Below are positions 1 to 7,078 of a stretch of 64,000 bases of DNA, piece by piece (the first letter of the stretch is position 1; every line of letters starts with the position of its first letter). The notes beneath the pieces are model-generated. The model was not told the DNA's origin, did no database searches, and was given only the letters and a program-made list of their open reading frames with translations. The DNA comes from Imperialibacter sp. EC-SDR9 (GTDB lineage Bacteria > Bacteroidota > Bacteroidia > Cytophagales > Cyclobacteriaceae). The stretch lies in assembly GCF_902498805.1 (NCBI RefSeq), contig NZ_LR701600.1:1-64000 (forward strand), given 5' to 3'. Both the position numbers and the translations under genes were made by a program.

Positions 1-73
1 GCAGTTTTTTCATGAAAACCATCCCACTCCAGGGGGTGATTTCTTTGTCAGTAAAGGCCAGTTTTAAGTCCAT
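1..73 (-). CDS. Transposase, N-terminal fragment (IS1380-like?)
   Basis: The first 24 codons of a gene that continues beyond the window. The start is ATG at 71-73 and the first residues include FTDKEITPWSGMVF. An ITPWGG-like motif near the N-terminus is, from memory, characteristic of IS1380-family DDE transposases in Bacteroidota, where it precedes the catalytic core. Only this short piece is visible, so the family call is tentative and no catalytic residue can be checked. It reads in the same direction as the truncated PAS gene next to it. Confidence 0.45.
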   Translation of the reverse strand, partial: MDLKLAFTDKEITPWSGMVFMKKL

Positions 74-216
74 CTGCCATGTAAGTTAAAATGACACGGA
101 AAATCGTGCAATTGTGGTCGAAAAAAAAACAACTCATAGCATTGATAATCAGTGATTTAAAACCTAAAAACCCTAATGGCGGCCATTAGAAATTAAGCCC
201 TAATGACAATTCTGGG
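1..216 (-). mobile_element. Left-edge insertion sequence end (partial; inner part outside window)
   Basis: A transposase-like reading frame starts at 73 on the minus strand and runs off the left edge, so only the 5' end of the element is present. The stretch from 74 to about 216 holds no gene and should contain the element's terminus: it has a 13-bp palindrome (174-186, AATGGC-G-GCCATT) and two ATTAGGG copies on the minus strand. The outer boundary is uncertain and is placed where the neighbouring PAS protein stops looking like a PAS domain (about 190-217). Without the other end, neither terminal inverted repeats nor target duplication can be confirmed. Confidence 0.4.
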
Positions 217-500
217 TTTATTTTTTGTTGGAACTTGTCAGCAGAGGCACTGCCATCGGCCTGAAAATTCGGACAAAATTCAAAGACAGATTTTCCAACA
301 AATTCCTTGCTACCAACCTTGAAAACCTCAAGAGCTTTATCATTGCAGTTGACAATGATGTCATTGTTTAGCAACAGGCTGATGTCGTTGCTGTCTTCTA
401 TAGACGTTTTAAACCGTGATTGTGCTATCCGAAGCTCAGTATTAAGCCTTTCGATCTCCTTCCGTAATTCTTCCGTAGTTTTGTTGTCAAGGCTGATCAT
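186..500 (-). CDS. PAS-domain protein, C-terminally truncated
   Basis: A 104-residue protein. Residues 5-35 are charged and heptad-like (probable coiled coil), followed from about residue 38 by the first half of a PAS sensor domain: a hydrophobic strand, IIVNCNDKALEVF, then VGKSVFEFCPNFQADG, matching the usual PAS pattern in which the protein turns to an FSP-QPDG loop. A full PAS domain needs about 40-50 more residues; here the frame instead ends in an unrelated tail at SLGLNF just where the insertion element is inferred. It is therefore probably the stump of a larger sensor or histidine kinase broken by transposition. Whether the stump is expressed is unknown. Start ATG at 498-500. Confidence 0.65.
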   Translation of the reverse strand: MISLDNKTTEELRKEIERLNTELRIAQSRFKTSIEDSNDISLLLNNDIIVNCNDKALEVFKVGSKEFVGKSVFEFCPNFQADGSASADKFQQKINPELSLGLNF

Positions 501-587
501 GCATCAAAGGTAGTCTGCCAAACAGGCGACGTATTGCCTAAAGTTAATAAAATTGCAAAAAGATAAGTAAACGAGCCTGATTTAAGG

Positions 588-1517
588 ATGCCAATAATGA
601 GTCGGAGTGATAAAAAGCTGATTGTAATAGTGGGGCCAACTGCCGTTGGAAAGACCGACCTGGCTTTCGATCTGGCCAAAAAGCTCCCGACTGAAATTGT
701 TTCTGCTGACTCCAGGCAGTTTTACCGGGAGCTGGAGGTTGGCACTGCAAAACCCGAGCCTTTTATGCTTGAACAGGTGAAACACCATTTTGTCAATAGC
801 CTGTCCATTACTGGGGAGTACACAGCCGGGCAGTTCGAAAGAGATGCGCTGACCGTGCTGGCTGATGTTTTCAAAGAGAGAGACGTGGCCATCATGGTGG
901 GTGGATCGGGCCTTTATGTGCAGGCGGTGTGCGATGGCATGGATGAAATGCCTGTTATCAAAGAAGGTGTACGTGAGAAGTGGAATGCGAATGTGGCAGA
1001 AAATGGCCTTTCGGAAGTGAGAAAATTCGTTGAAGAGCACGACCCCGAGTTTTTTCAAGAGGTTGATAAAAACAACCCTGTGAGGCTTGTGAGAGCGGCT
1101 GAGGTCATTGAATCGACAGGGAAAACGTTCTCTTCTTTCAGGATGCGGCAGGGTAAAAGTGAGCGGTCGTTTTCTACTATCAAAATAGGTCTTACTGCGG
1201 ATCGCCAGCAGTTGTACGACCGCATCGACCTGCGCATGGATCAAATGATCGCCAACGGCCTTTTTGAAGAGGCTGAGGCTTTTTTTGGCAGCAGGCATCT
1301 CCAGTCGCTGCAAACGCTGGGTTATCAGGAGGTGTTCGGCTACCTGGAAGGCAACTATGACAAAGCAGAGGCTGTTCGGCTGCTCAAGCGGAATTCACGA
1401 AGGTACGCAAAAAGACAACTGACCTGGTTTAGAAAAGATGCGGAGGTTCAGTGGTTTGACCGGTTGGCAACCGCTGAAGTTTATAAAATGCTTCGTGAGA
1501 ACGGCCTCAACGTTTAG
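588..1517 (+). CDS. miaA: tRNA dimethylallyltransferase MiaA
   Basis: MiaA transfers a dimethylallyl group from DMAPP to N6 of adenosine 37 in tRNAs reading UNN codons, the first step of ms2i6A synthesis in the cytoplasm. The 309-residue product has the family length. The P-loop GPTAVGKT lies at residues 16-23 and is followed by the substrate-binding segment SADSRQFYRELEVGTAKP (about 40-57); GGSGLYVQA at about 105 is the next conserved block. An ATG three codons downstream (597) is an equally possible start. The gene converges with a small membrane-protein gene and their ends overlap by 4 bp (1514-1517). No frameshift or missing motif was seen. Confidence 0.97.
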   Translation: MPIMSRSDKKLIVIVGPTAVGKTDLAFDLAKKLPTEIVSADSRQFYRELEVGTAKPEPFMLEQVKHHFVNSLSITGEYTAGQFERDALTVLADVFKERDVAIMVGGSGLYVQAVCDGMDEMPVIKEGVREKWNANVAENGLSEVRKFVEEHDPEFFQEVDKNNPVRLVRAAEVIESTGKTFSSFRMRQGKSERSFSTIKIGLTADRQQLYDRIDLRMDQMIANGLFEEAEAFFGSRHLQSLQTLGYQEVFGYLEGNYDKAEAVRLLKRNSRRYAKRQLTWFRKDAEVQWFDRLATAEVYKMLRENGLNV

Positions 1518-1789
1518 AACTTCCTCAACTTCATTAGTATAGCCACAATCCGGTAGGGGAAGCTGGAAATCAGCTTGTTGTAACGAAACATCTGTGCTCT
1601 CAGGCTTCTAAGCTCTTTTGAGTCTTCTGAAGCCAGTTGCTGGTCAACCACTTGCAGGTTTCCGGAAAGCCCGAATTCACTGGTCGAGGCTAGTATCTTT
1701 TTTTTCTCAGAGCGAAGAAACTGGTTGACCACCATGCCCCAAAGCATGAGAAAAAGAGAAAGTGCCAGGAAGATGGGTAAAAAGCCCAT
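1514..1789 (-). CDS. Small single-pass membrane protein, unknown function
   Basis: A 91-residue protein I do not recognise. Residues 1-24 form one hydrophobic segment (GFLPIFLALSLFLMLWGMVV) that would anchor it in the membrane with a short N-terminal end; the rest is hydrophilic, with a basic patch (RSEKKK) directly after the membrane span, suggesting a cytoplasmic tail. It starts 5 bp after the pfkA stop codon in the same direction, so it is probably co-transcribed and translated with pfkA. No catalytic or binding motif is visible. Confidence 0.6.
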   Translation of the reverse strand: MGFLPIFLALSLFLMLWGMVVNQFLRSEKKKILASTSEFGLSGNLQVVDQQLASEDSKELRSLRAQMFRYNKLISSFPYRIVAILMKLRKF

Positions 1790-1794
1790 GACAA

Positions 1795-2766
1795 CTAGAT
1801 GCTAAGGATTTCGACGAGCCGAATGAGGTCCTGATCAAGTGGCTTGGACTTTGAAATGGCGATTTTTAGGTTGGTGTATACCACTTCTTTGTCGATAATA
1901 CCTACCATTACATTTTTCTCACCATTCAAAAGACCTTCTACTGCCGCCAACCCGAGTCTGGAAGCAAGAATTCTATCAAAAGCGGTTGGATTACCACCTC
2001 GCTGGATATGACCGAGCGTAGAAACCCGTATGTCAGCTTTTGGCAAGTGTGGCGCTACTTTGGCAGCAATCTCATGTGCATTACCTTCCTCACCTCCTTC
2101 AGCTACCACCACAATAGAGGAGGTCTTCTGCGCATCTTTGCCTTTTTGAAGCGTGTTAATGACTTCGTTGATGGTAGTAGAAGTTTCGGGCACCATCACC
2201 ATTTCTGCACCACCACCGATACCTGACTGGATAGCTATGTAGCCTGAATGCCGCCCCATTACCTCGATAAAAAAGACCCTGTCATGCGACATGGCCGTAT
2301 CTCTTATTTTGTCGATGGCTTCGAGCGCAGTATTTACAGCCGTATCGAAGCCAATAGTATAGTCTGAACCAAATAGGTCGTTGTCAATCGTGCCTGGTGC
2401 ACCCACCACTGGGATGCCATATTCCTCAAAGAAGATATTAGCACCAGTAAATGTACCGTCTCCGCCAATGGCAATCAGGCCTTCTATTCCTCTCGACGAA
2501 AGCTGCTCATAGGCCTTCTTACGACCTTCCTTGGTCATGAACTCCTTGCTTCTGGCCGATTTGAGTATCGTGCCGCCCCTTTGAACGATGTTGCTAACGG
2601 AATAGGACTTCATTTTATAGATGTCACCCTCAATCATTCCGTTGTACCCATACTTGATTCCGTAGATCTCAAGTTCATGATAAAGAGCACTTCTAACAAC
2701 AGACCTTATACAAGCATTCATGCCAGGTGCATCACCACCCGAAGTAAATACAGCTATTTTCTTCAT
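1795..2766 (-). CDS. pfkA: ATP-dependent 6-phosphofructokinase
   Basis: Phosphorylates fructose-6-phosphate to fructose-1,6-bisphosphate, the committed step of glycolysis; cytosolic homotetramer in characterised relatives. The 323-residue length matches bacterial PfkA. Visible motifs in order: TSGGDAPGMNA (residues 8-18, ATP-binding loop), GGDGTFTGA (about 101-109), the catalytic TIDND block (about 126-130), MGRHSGYIA (about 171), and the effector/substrate segment LGHIQRGGNPTAFDR near residue 250. The ATP-type Gly in GGDGTF points to ATP rather than pyrophosphate as phosphoryl donor. A short membrane-protein gene follows 5 bp after the stop. Upstream, 183 bp separates it from a divergent glycosyltransferase gene. 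Confidence 0.97.
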   Translation of the reverse strand: MKKIAVFTSGGDAPGMNACIRSVVRSALYHELEIYGIKYGYNGMIEGDIYKMKSYSVSNIVQRGGTILKSARSKEFMTKEGRKKAYEQLSSRGIEGLIAIGGDGTFTGANIFFEEYGIPVVGAPGTIDNDLFGSDYTIGFDTAVNTALEAIDKIRDTAMSHDRVFFIEVMGRHSGYIAIQSGIGGGAEMVMVPETSTTINEVINTLQKGKDAQKTSSIVVVAEGGEEGNAHEIAAKVAPHLPKADIRVSTLGHIQRGGNPTAFDRILASRLGLAAVEGLLNGEKNVMVGIIDKEVVYTNLKIAISKSKPLDQDLIRLVEILSI

Positions 2767-2894
2767 TAAAAAACCATTTGTTTGCTCTTAGCCGCCAACC
2801 TTGTGAAAAGAGAGACTTCTAACGTTCCAAGGTAGGCACAAAAAGATAAATTTCTAACGCTTTTCGCTAATGCGTGGCAAATCTACTATTAATC

Positions 2895-2928
2895 TTGAAA
2901 TGGCCAATGGTCTCTTTTTGTATGTTTG
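2895..2928 (+). promoter_or_regulatory. Possible Bacteroidota-type promoter for the 2950 glycosyltransferase
   Basis: TATGTTTG at 2921-2928 fits the TAnnTTTG -7 consensus of Bacteroidota sigma-ABfr promoters, with a TTG at 2895-2897 as a possible -33 element (23 bp spacer, slightly long). It sits 21 bp upstream of the preferred start codon. Seen by eye only; the AT-rich context makes chance matches likely. Confidence 0.35.
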
Positions 2929-2949
2929 CTTATTCTTAGCGTAGCCGGG

Positions 2950-4251
2950 ATGAAAAAACTGAAAGTATTGATTGTCACTTACTATTGGCCCCCGAGCGCA
3001 GGAGGTGGTGTTCAGCGGTGGCTCAAGCTTTCCAGTCACCTCCCGGAGTTTGGTGTGGAGCCTATCATTTTTACTCCAGAGAATCCGGCATTCAGTCTCA
3101 AAGACGACACGCTGACGAAAGAAGTGACTGACAAACTGGAGGTTTGGAAGTTTCCGATTTGGGAGCCACTAAAGTACTTCGGTAAGGAAGGGCAGCCCAG
3201 GCAGGGGCAAGTGCTTGAGAAAAAGAAGAAAGGCCTTCTTGATACGTTCCTTATTTGGGCCAGAGCTACTTTTTTTATTCCCGACCCCAGGGTCTTTTGG
3301 GTCAGGCCGTCGGTTCGCTTTCTGGCACCAATGATTAAGAGTAATGACATTGACCTGGTCATCACCACAGGGCCTCCACATAGCATGCATTTGATTGGGA
3401 TGAGCCTCCAAAAAAAGACTGGGGTAAAGTGGGTGGCCGATTTCAGAGATCCCTGGTCAGAATGGGACATTCTCGACAAGCTTGGGGTGAAAGGGTGGGC
3501 TCGGAAACGTCACACTTATCTCGAACAAAAAGTGATCAAAAACTGTGATTTGCTCATAACGGTGAGTGATACCTGGGCAGCCGATTTTACCCGATTGGGG
3601 GCCGCTAAAACGTTTGTATTAACAAATGGGCACGACGAGCATGCTATGGAAAGTGAAAAGTCGACGGTGCCGGGTGGGAAGTTTAGGCTTGCACATATTG
3701 GCATGCTCAATGAAATGAGAAATCCTTTGGTGTTATGGGAGGTGCTTTCCGAGCTATGCGTCGAAAACAGGGAATTTGCTACTAGTTTGGAAATTTACCT
3801 GGCAGGTATTCTTAGTGATCAGGTGATAACGTCGATCGAGGCTTTCCCTGAGCTGAAGGGCAAACTTGTTGTTGATGGCTATCTGTCTCACGGAAGTGCA
3901 AGAAGAGCGATGAAAACCAGCACAGTTCAACTGCTGGTAATGAATGATTCCGGCAATGCAAAAGGCCACATACCGGGAAAGTTTTTTGAATACCTGGAGG
4001 CTAAGCGCCCGATTTTGGCTATTGGCGATTCTTCTGGGGATGTTGCGAAGATAATCGGAGATACCAGGGCAGGTGCATGCCTTGGGTTTAACGACAAGGT
4101 TGGAGTCAGACGAGCGTTAGAAAAACAATTTACTGATTTCAAAACTGACCGACCATTTGCACCCAAGTATATTGATAAATATGCCAGGAGGAGCCTCGCT
4201 ATGAAGCTTTCAAACAGGCTGTTCGAAATTTTTGTTGATAACAAGCGCTGA
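2950..4251 (+). CDS. Glycosyltransferase, family 4-like (GT-B fold)
   Basis: Probably transfers a sugar from an activated nucleotide donor during surface polysaccharide synthesis. From the ATG at 2950 the protein has 433 residues and begins KKLKVLIVTYYWPPSAGGG, the glycine-rich N-terminal loop typical of GT4 enzymes. FRDPWSEWD in the first half matches a DPW motif common in such Bacteroidota enzymes. The C-terminal half (IPGKFFEYLEAKRPILAIG) is the donor-binding region with its E-x7-E-like pattern. An upstream in-frame ATG (2926) would add eight non-conserved residues and overlaps the putative -7 box, so the later start is preferred. A DegT-type aminotransferase gene follows after 26 bp, suggesting a sugar-modification operon. 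Acceptor and donor are unknown. Confidence 0.85.
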   Translation: MKKLKVLIVTYYWPPSAGGGVQRWLKLSSHLPEFGVEPIIFTPENPAFSLKDDTLTKEVTDKLEVWKFPIWEPLKYFGKEGQPRQGQVLEKKKKGLLDTFLIWARATFFIPDPRVFWVRPSVRFLAPMIKSNDIDLVITTGPPHSMHLIGMSLQKKTGVKWVADFRDPWSEWDILDKLGVKGWARKRHTYLEQKVIKNCDLLITVSDTWAADFTRLGAAKTFVLTNGHDEHAMESEKSTVPGGKFRLAHIGMLNEMRNPLVLWEVLSELCVENREFATSLEIYLAGILSDQVITSIEAFPELKGKLVVDGYLSHGSARRAMKTSTVQLLVMNDSGNAKGHIPGKFFEYLEAKRPILAIGDSSGDVAKIIGDTRAGACLGFNDKVGVRRALEKQFTDFKTDRPFAPKYIDKYARRSLAMKLSNRLFEIFVDNKR

Positions 4252-4277
4252 CGCAGGTTTTAGCCTGACTACATATT

Positions 4278-5381
4278 ATGAATACAATTCCACATTTTGA
4301 TATCAGCCGACAACATCAGAAGCTGAAACCTTCTCTTGACGAGGCTTATGACAGGGTGCTGAGCAAAAGCTGGTTTGTTCTTGGTGAGGAGGTCAAGGCC
4401 TTTGAGAAGGAGTTTGGAGAGTATTTGGGCGTGAAACACTGCATTGGCTGCGGAAATGGCACCGACGCCCTGGAGTTGGCATTGAAGGCTGCGGGTTTAA
4501 AGACCGGAGACGAAGTAGTTGTTCCTGCCAATACATGGGTTTCCGTAGCGGAATCGGTCATCAATGTGGGGGCTTCGCCTGTCTTCGCTGACGCCCTTCC
4601 CGGGGAATACACCATCGATCCGGCTTCAGTTCAAAGGTGCATTTCGAAGGCAACAAAAGCCATTATTGTCGTGCATCAGTATGGGCAGCCAGCGCACGTG
4701 AATGAATTATTGGAAATACGAGACGCATATAAGCTGGTATTGATCGAAGACTGTGCCCATGCGCATGGAGCTGTTTATCAGGGGAAAAATGCAGGTACCA
4801 TTGGAGACTTTGGCTGCTTTAGCTTTTACCCCACCAAGAACCTGGGCTGCCTGGGCGATGGGGGCGCAGTTGTTACCAACAACGACGAATTTGGGGCTAT
4901 AGTTCGGCTGGTGGGCAATCATGGACAGCACACACGGAATGTTCACAAAGTAGCAGGCAGGAACAGTAGGCTGCACGAACTTCAGGCAGCTTTTCTCAGA
5001 TCAAAGCTTCCCATGCTTGATCGGTGGAACATTAGACGAAGATTCATCGCCACTCACTATATGCATGGTCTCGACAGGTCGATGTACAGATTGCCATCCA
5101 TGGGCGATCCAGACTATGCCGTTTTTCATCAATATGTCATTCAAACTGATGACAGGGAGAACCTGATCCGACACTTAGATCGTGGTGGCGTTGGTGCCGC
5201 TGTTCACTATCCAGCCCTTATTAATGAGATTTTTCCATACCAATCGTTCAGGACAGACCCAGAGGGTCTGTTAGTTGGCTCGTCTGAAAAGAGCAGTATT
5301 CTTTCCCTTCCTATGTTTCCAGAGCTAACTGATGATGAAGTTCAGAAAGTCATCCACACGCTAAATAATTTCAGGGGCTGA
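4278..5381 (+). CDS. DegT/DnrJ/EryC1/StrS sugar aminotransferase
   Basis: PLP-dependent enzyme that aminates a keto group of a nucleotide-activated sugar (family knowledge). The 367-residue length is normal. The N-terminal block SKSWFVLGEEVKAFEKEF and GCGNGTDALELAL are standard, and the PLP lysine is K187 in SFYPTKNLGCLGDGG. The EDCAHAHGA segment supplies the Asp that contacts the pyridine nitrogen. Closest in pattern to dTDP-3-keto-6-deoxyhexose transaminases such as FdtB/QdtB, but the substrate cannot be fixed from sequence. It follows a GT4 gene by 26 bp and probably provides an amino sugar to that pathway. It converges with the haemoglobin gene, leaving 3 bp between the two ends. Confidence 0.92.
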   Translation: MNTIPHFDISRQHQKLKPSLDEAYDRVLSKSWFVLGEEVKAFEKEFGEYLGVKHCIGCGNGTDALELALKAAGLKTGDEVVVPANTWVSVAESVINVGASPVFADALPGEYTIDPASVQRCISKATKAIIVVHQYGQPAHVNELLEIRDAYKLVLIEDCAHAHGAVYQGKNAGTIGDFGCFSFYPTKNLGCLGDGGAVVTNNDEFGAIVRLVGNHGQHTRNVHKVAGRNSRLHELQAAFLRSKLPMLDRWNIRRRFIATHYMHGLDRSMYRLPSMGDPDYAVFHQYVIQTDDRENLIRHLDRGGVGAAVHYPALINEIFPYQSFRTDPEGLLVGSSEKSSILSLPMFPELTDDEVQKVIHTLNNFRG

Positions 5382-5384
5382 CTT

Positions 5385-5762
5385 CTACCTGCTTTGCTCT
5401 ACTTTGTATTGCATGAGGTAGCGGATTTGGGAGGCTCTCGTTTTGGCCTCTTCCGCCTTTGATCCTTCGAAGAGGTCGTCTACAGTGGCTGTCCATAGTT
5501 CCAGCCAGCGGTCGAAGTGTTCTTTTTTCAACTGCTCTTTCTTGTCCAGTTGGATATGCACCGACATCGGATTGCCTTTATACGACATTATTCCCAGCAG
5601 GGTGGTCTCCCAAAACTTATACATGGTGGGCATGTGTTTTGCAAAATCAAGGGCAGCTACGTCATTGAAAATGTAGCCTATTGTACTATCAGTTCTGACT
5701 TTGTCATAGAACTGGTCAACCAATTTTTCGATGTCTGTTCTGGATGTAATATCCTTCTTCAT
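5385..5762 (-). CDS. Group III truncated haemoglobin
   Basis: A 125-residue haem protein of the 2-on-2 globin superfamily. Group III members bind O2 and NO and are usually linked to nitrosative-stress or low-oxygen metabolism (family knowledge). Features: DIEKLVDQFYDKVRTD (helix A/B), FNDVAALDFAKHMPTMYKFW, the GNPMSVH segment with a distal-side His, and the proximal His in HFDRWLELW. A longer reading frame upstream adds 32 residues that do not look like globin (MWASFF...), so ATG at 5760-5762 is chosen. Upstream lie a TGAC-N4-GTCA palindrome (5821-5832) and the terminator of the neighbouring small-gene array, so it probably has its own promoter. Confidence 0.9.
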   Translation of the reverse strand: MKKDITSRTDIEKLVDQFYDKVRTDSTIGYIFNDVAALDFAKHMPTMYKFWETTLLGIMSYKGNPMSVHIQLDKKEQLKKEHFDRWLELWTATVDDLFEGSKAEEAKTRASQIRYLMQYKVEQSR

Positions 5763-5820
5763 GTTTTTTGACTTTGCCAAATACTTATACAAGTATATAC
5801 AGCGGCGAAATACCTTTTTA

Positions 5821-5832
5821 TGACTATGGTCA
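5821..5832. promoter_or_regulatory. TGAC-N4-GTCA palindrome upstream of truncated haemoglobin
   Basis: A perfect 12-bp inverted repeat TGACTATGGTCA, ending 59 bp before the haemoglobin start codon. Its core geometry (two half sites, 4-bp spacer) resembles operators of the Crp/FNR/DNR group, which commonly control NO-responsive genes. The flanking bases do not extend the symmetry. Only one site was noticed, so it could be chance. Confidence 0.35.
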
Positions 5833-5840
5833 CATGATAC

Positions 5841-5885
5841 AAAAAAAGAAGCCCACACCTGTTGGTCCCCGAAGGGCAGGCATGG
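5841..5885 (-). terminator. Rho-independent terminator after small-gene copy 1
   Basis: On the minus strand, CCATGCCTG (5885-5877) pairs with CAGGTGTGG (5861-5853) through seven Watson-Crick and two G-T pairs, followed by GCTTC and a run of seven T. The loop contains CCTTCGGGG, which can extend the fold. The equivalent hairpin follows copy 3 with different stem bases, which supports a selected structure. It ends transcription 67 bp after the copy 1 stop, before the haemoglobin gene. Confidence 0.75.
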
Positions 5886-5951
5886 ACTCCAAACTAATAA
5901 ACCAGATCGATAGCCGTCGTTGGTCAGCTAACGATTTCTTCAACGAGGACT

Positions 5952-6122
5952 TTACTTTGAAGCAAAATTCCTCATATATGTATTACACGCTGTTTCGCTT
6001 CCAATAAACATGATCGAGTACTCTTTCATCACCAACCAGGTATTGTCGTCCTTTGAGAATTTAAGGGTAAGCTGATCTTTAGATTTTGACACCTGAGTGA
6101 GCACTTTTGAAAACCAGTTCAT
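5952..6122 (-). CDS. Small protein, triplicated family, copy 1
   Basis: A 56-residue protein of no family I recognise. It begins MNWFSKVL, has a lysine-rich middle, then the block LTLKFSKDDNTWLVMKEYS and IMFIGSETACNTYMRNFASK. The same order (MxW start, LKFSKxDNxWLVMK, a G-x-E-x2-C-N-x-Y motif, terminal K) occurs in two further copies at 6389-6559 and 6829-6993. One conserved Cys (residue 46). No membrane segment; net basic. The start ATG (6120-6122) is set by alignment of the copies. A leader element lies at 6150-6210 and a terminator at 5841-5885. Confidence 0.75.
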   Translation of the reverse strand: MNWFSKVLTQVSKSKDQLTLKFSKDDNTWLVMKEYSIMFIGSETACNTYMRNFASK

Positions 6123-6149
6123 GATATTTTTTTGTTTGGTTGTTCAATT

Positions 6150-6210
6150 ATACGGAGGAAAAGAGAGTGAGAAATTTTGTTTCGACGAATACGAAGTAGG
6201 TGTCGATAGA
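6150..6210 (-). repeat. Conserved leader element, copy 1
   Basis: Upstream of small-gene copy 1. On the plus strand it reads ATACGG (6150-6155), 23 bp, then GTTTCGACGAA (6179-6189) and, after 12 bp, TGTCGATAG. The same blocks with the same 23-bp gap occur upstream of copies 2 and 3, while the bases in between differ. It could be a promoter/operator or a structured 5' leader RNA. Confidence 0.6.
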
Positions 6211-6388
6211 GCCGGGATATGAGACGATGTAGTAAAAATTGGTACTATTAAAATTATTTTTTGTGTTTTTCAGACAAGTAACCCCGGAAAACTAAATCTG
6301 CCTGCCTGTTTAGGCATCAGGCCGGGGCTGGGTTCAAAGCCTGCATTGGTTAAAGAGCACTCGGTTTAGAGTTCCGATTATGAAGATG

Positions 6389-6559
6389 TCACTTTCGAGC
6401 GAAATTTCGCATGTAAATGTTGCATTGCATTTCGTCTCCCATGAATAGGATTGAGTGCTCCTTCATTACAAGCCATACATTGTCATCTTTTGAAAACTTC
6501 AGCCTAAGTTCACTTTTTGGCTTTAATATCTTTGTAAGAACTGCGGGTAGCCAGGACAT
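6389..6559 (-). CDS. Small protein, triplicated family, copy 2
   Basis: A 56-residue paralogue of the proteins at 5952-6122 and 6829-6993. It starts MSWLPAVLTKILKPK and continues LRLKFSKDDNVWLVMKEHS, LFMGDEMQCNIYMRNFARK. Compared with copy 1 the KFSKDDN-WLVMKE block and the Y-M-R-N-F-A C-terminus are almost identical, whereas residues 4-16 vary. Start ATG at 6557-6559. Its leader element is at 6587-6646. Downstream (6300-6330) there is only a weak GCCTG/CAGGC hairpin without a clear T run, unlike copies 1 and 3. Function unknown. Confidence 0.72.
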   Translation of the reverse strand: MSWLPAVLTKILKPKSELRLKFSKDDNVWLVMKEHSILFMGDEMQCNIYMRNFARK

Positions 6560-6586
6560 ATCATTTAGTAGTTGATTTGTCTATTA

Positions 6587-6646
6587 ATACGGTGCGTAAA
6601 GCAGAGGTAAGTGACGTTTCGACGAAGCGGAATTTGAGGTCGACAG
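6587..6646 (-). repeat. Conserved leader element, copy 2
   Basis: ATACGG at 6587-6592, a 23-bp gap, GTTTCGACGAA at 6616-6626 and GGTCGACAG ending at 6646 (plus-strand reading). Block order and the 23-bp gap equal those of the other two copies. It lies 28 bp upstream of the copy 2 start codon. Confidence 0.6.
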
Positions 6647-6722
6647 ACCCATGCGGCAACACGATCGACCAAGAAAAGGAGTGACTCAAACTGTCTGACG
6701 ACATTTGGGTGAGAAAAGAAAA

Positions 6723-6763
6723 CAAAAAAGCCATACCTGTTGATCCCCGAAGGGCAGGTATGG
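6723..6763 (-). terminator. Rho-independent terminator after small-gene copy 3
   Basis: On the minus strand CCATACCTG (6763-6755) pairs perfectly with CAGGTATGG (6739-6731), followed by C and six T. The adjoining 30 bp (6764-6793) is nearly identical to 5886-5915 behind copy 1, so the whole trailer was duplicated with the gene. The stem lies 65 bp after the copy 3 stop codon. Confidence 0.78.
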
Positions 6764-6828
6764 ACTTCAAACTAATTAACCAGATCGATAGCCAATCAAT
6801 GACCGACTATTGATATTTTAAAAGCGAA

Positions 6829-6993
6829 TTACTTCGAAACGTGATTCCACAAATAAGCATTGCATTGTGGTTCATTACCCATATATAGAATATCATACCC
6901 CTTCATCACCAACCACGTGTTGTCCTCTTTAGAGAATTTCATTACCAGTTGGTTATTTGATTTTTTTGAGAAAAGTTTCGTTAGCCAGTTCAT
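6829..6993 (-). CDS. Small protein, triplicated family, copy 3
   Basis: A 54-residue paralogue, MNWLTKLFSKKSNN at the start, then LVMKFSKEDNTWLVMKGYD and LYMGNEPQCNAYLWNHVSK. An open frame extends to 7173, but homology with copies 1 and 2 begins only at the ATG 6991-6993, and the leader element would lie inside the extension, so the short form is chosen. The conserved Cys-Asn-x-Tyr motif is kept. The gene is divergent from padR (7207), with 213 bp between them. Function unknown; the predicted product is small, basic and soluble. Confidence 0.75.
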   Translation of the reverse strand: MNWLTKLFSKKSNNQLVMKFSKEDNTWLVMKGYDILYMGNEPQCNAYLWNHVSK

Positions 6994-7020
6994 AGTATAG
7001 ATAGTTTGTTTTGACCGTTT

Positions 7021-7078
7021 ATACCCCTCCAGAATGCCTGGTAACCGTTGTTTCGATGAACACTGCCCTAGAGGCGAC
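7021..7078 (-). repeat. Conserved leader element, copy 3
   Basis: ATACCC at 7021-7026, a 23-bp gap, GTTTCGATGAA at 7050-7060 and GGCGACGG shortly after. Slightly diverged from copies 1 and 2 but with the same order and gap. It begins 28 bp upstream of the copy 3 start codon. Confidence 0.55.

Noticed and set aside
582-1313. A 243-codon minus-strand open frame opposite miaA
   Set aside because: Overlaps a well-supported gene and shows no family motifs.
5768-6007. A 79-codon plus-strand frame crossing the small-gene trailer
   Set aside because: It runs through the terminator hairpin and antisense to copy 1; the repeated PVGPRRAGMDS-like peptide is the translated hairpin, not a protein motif.
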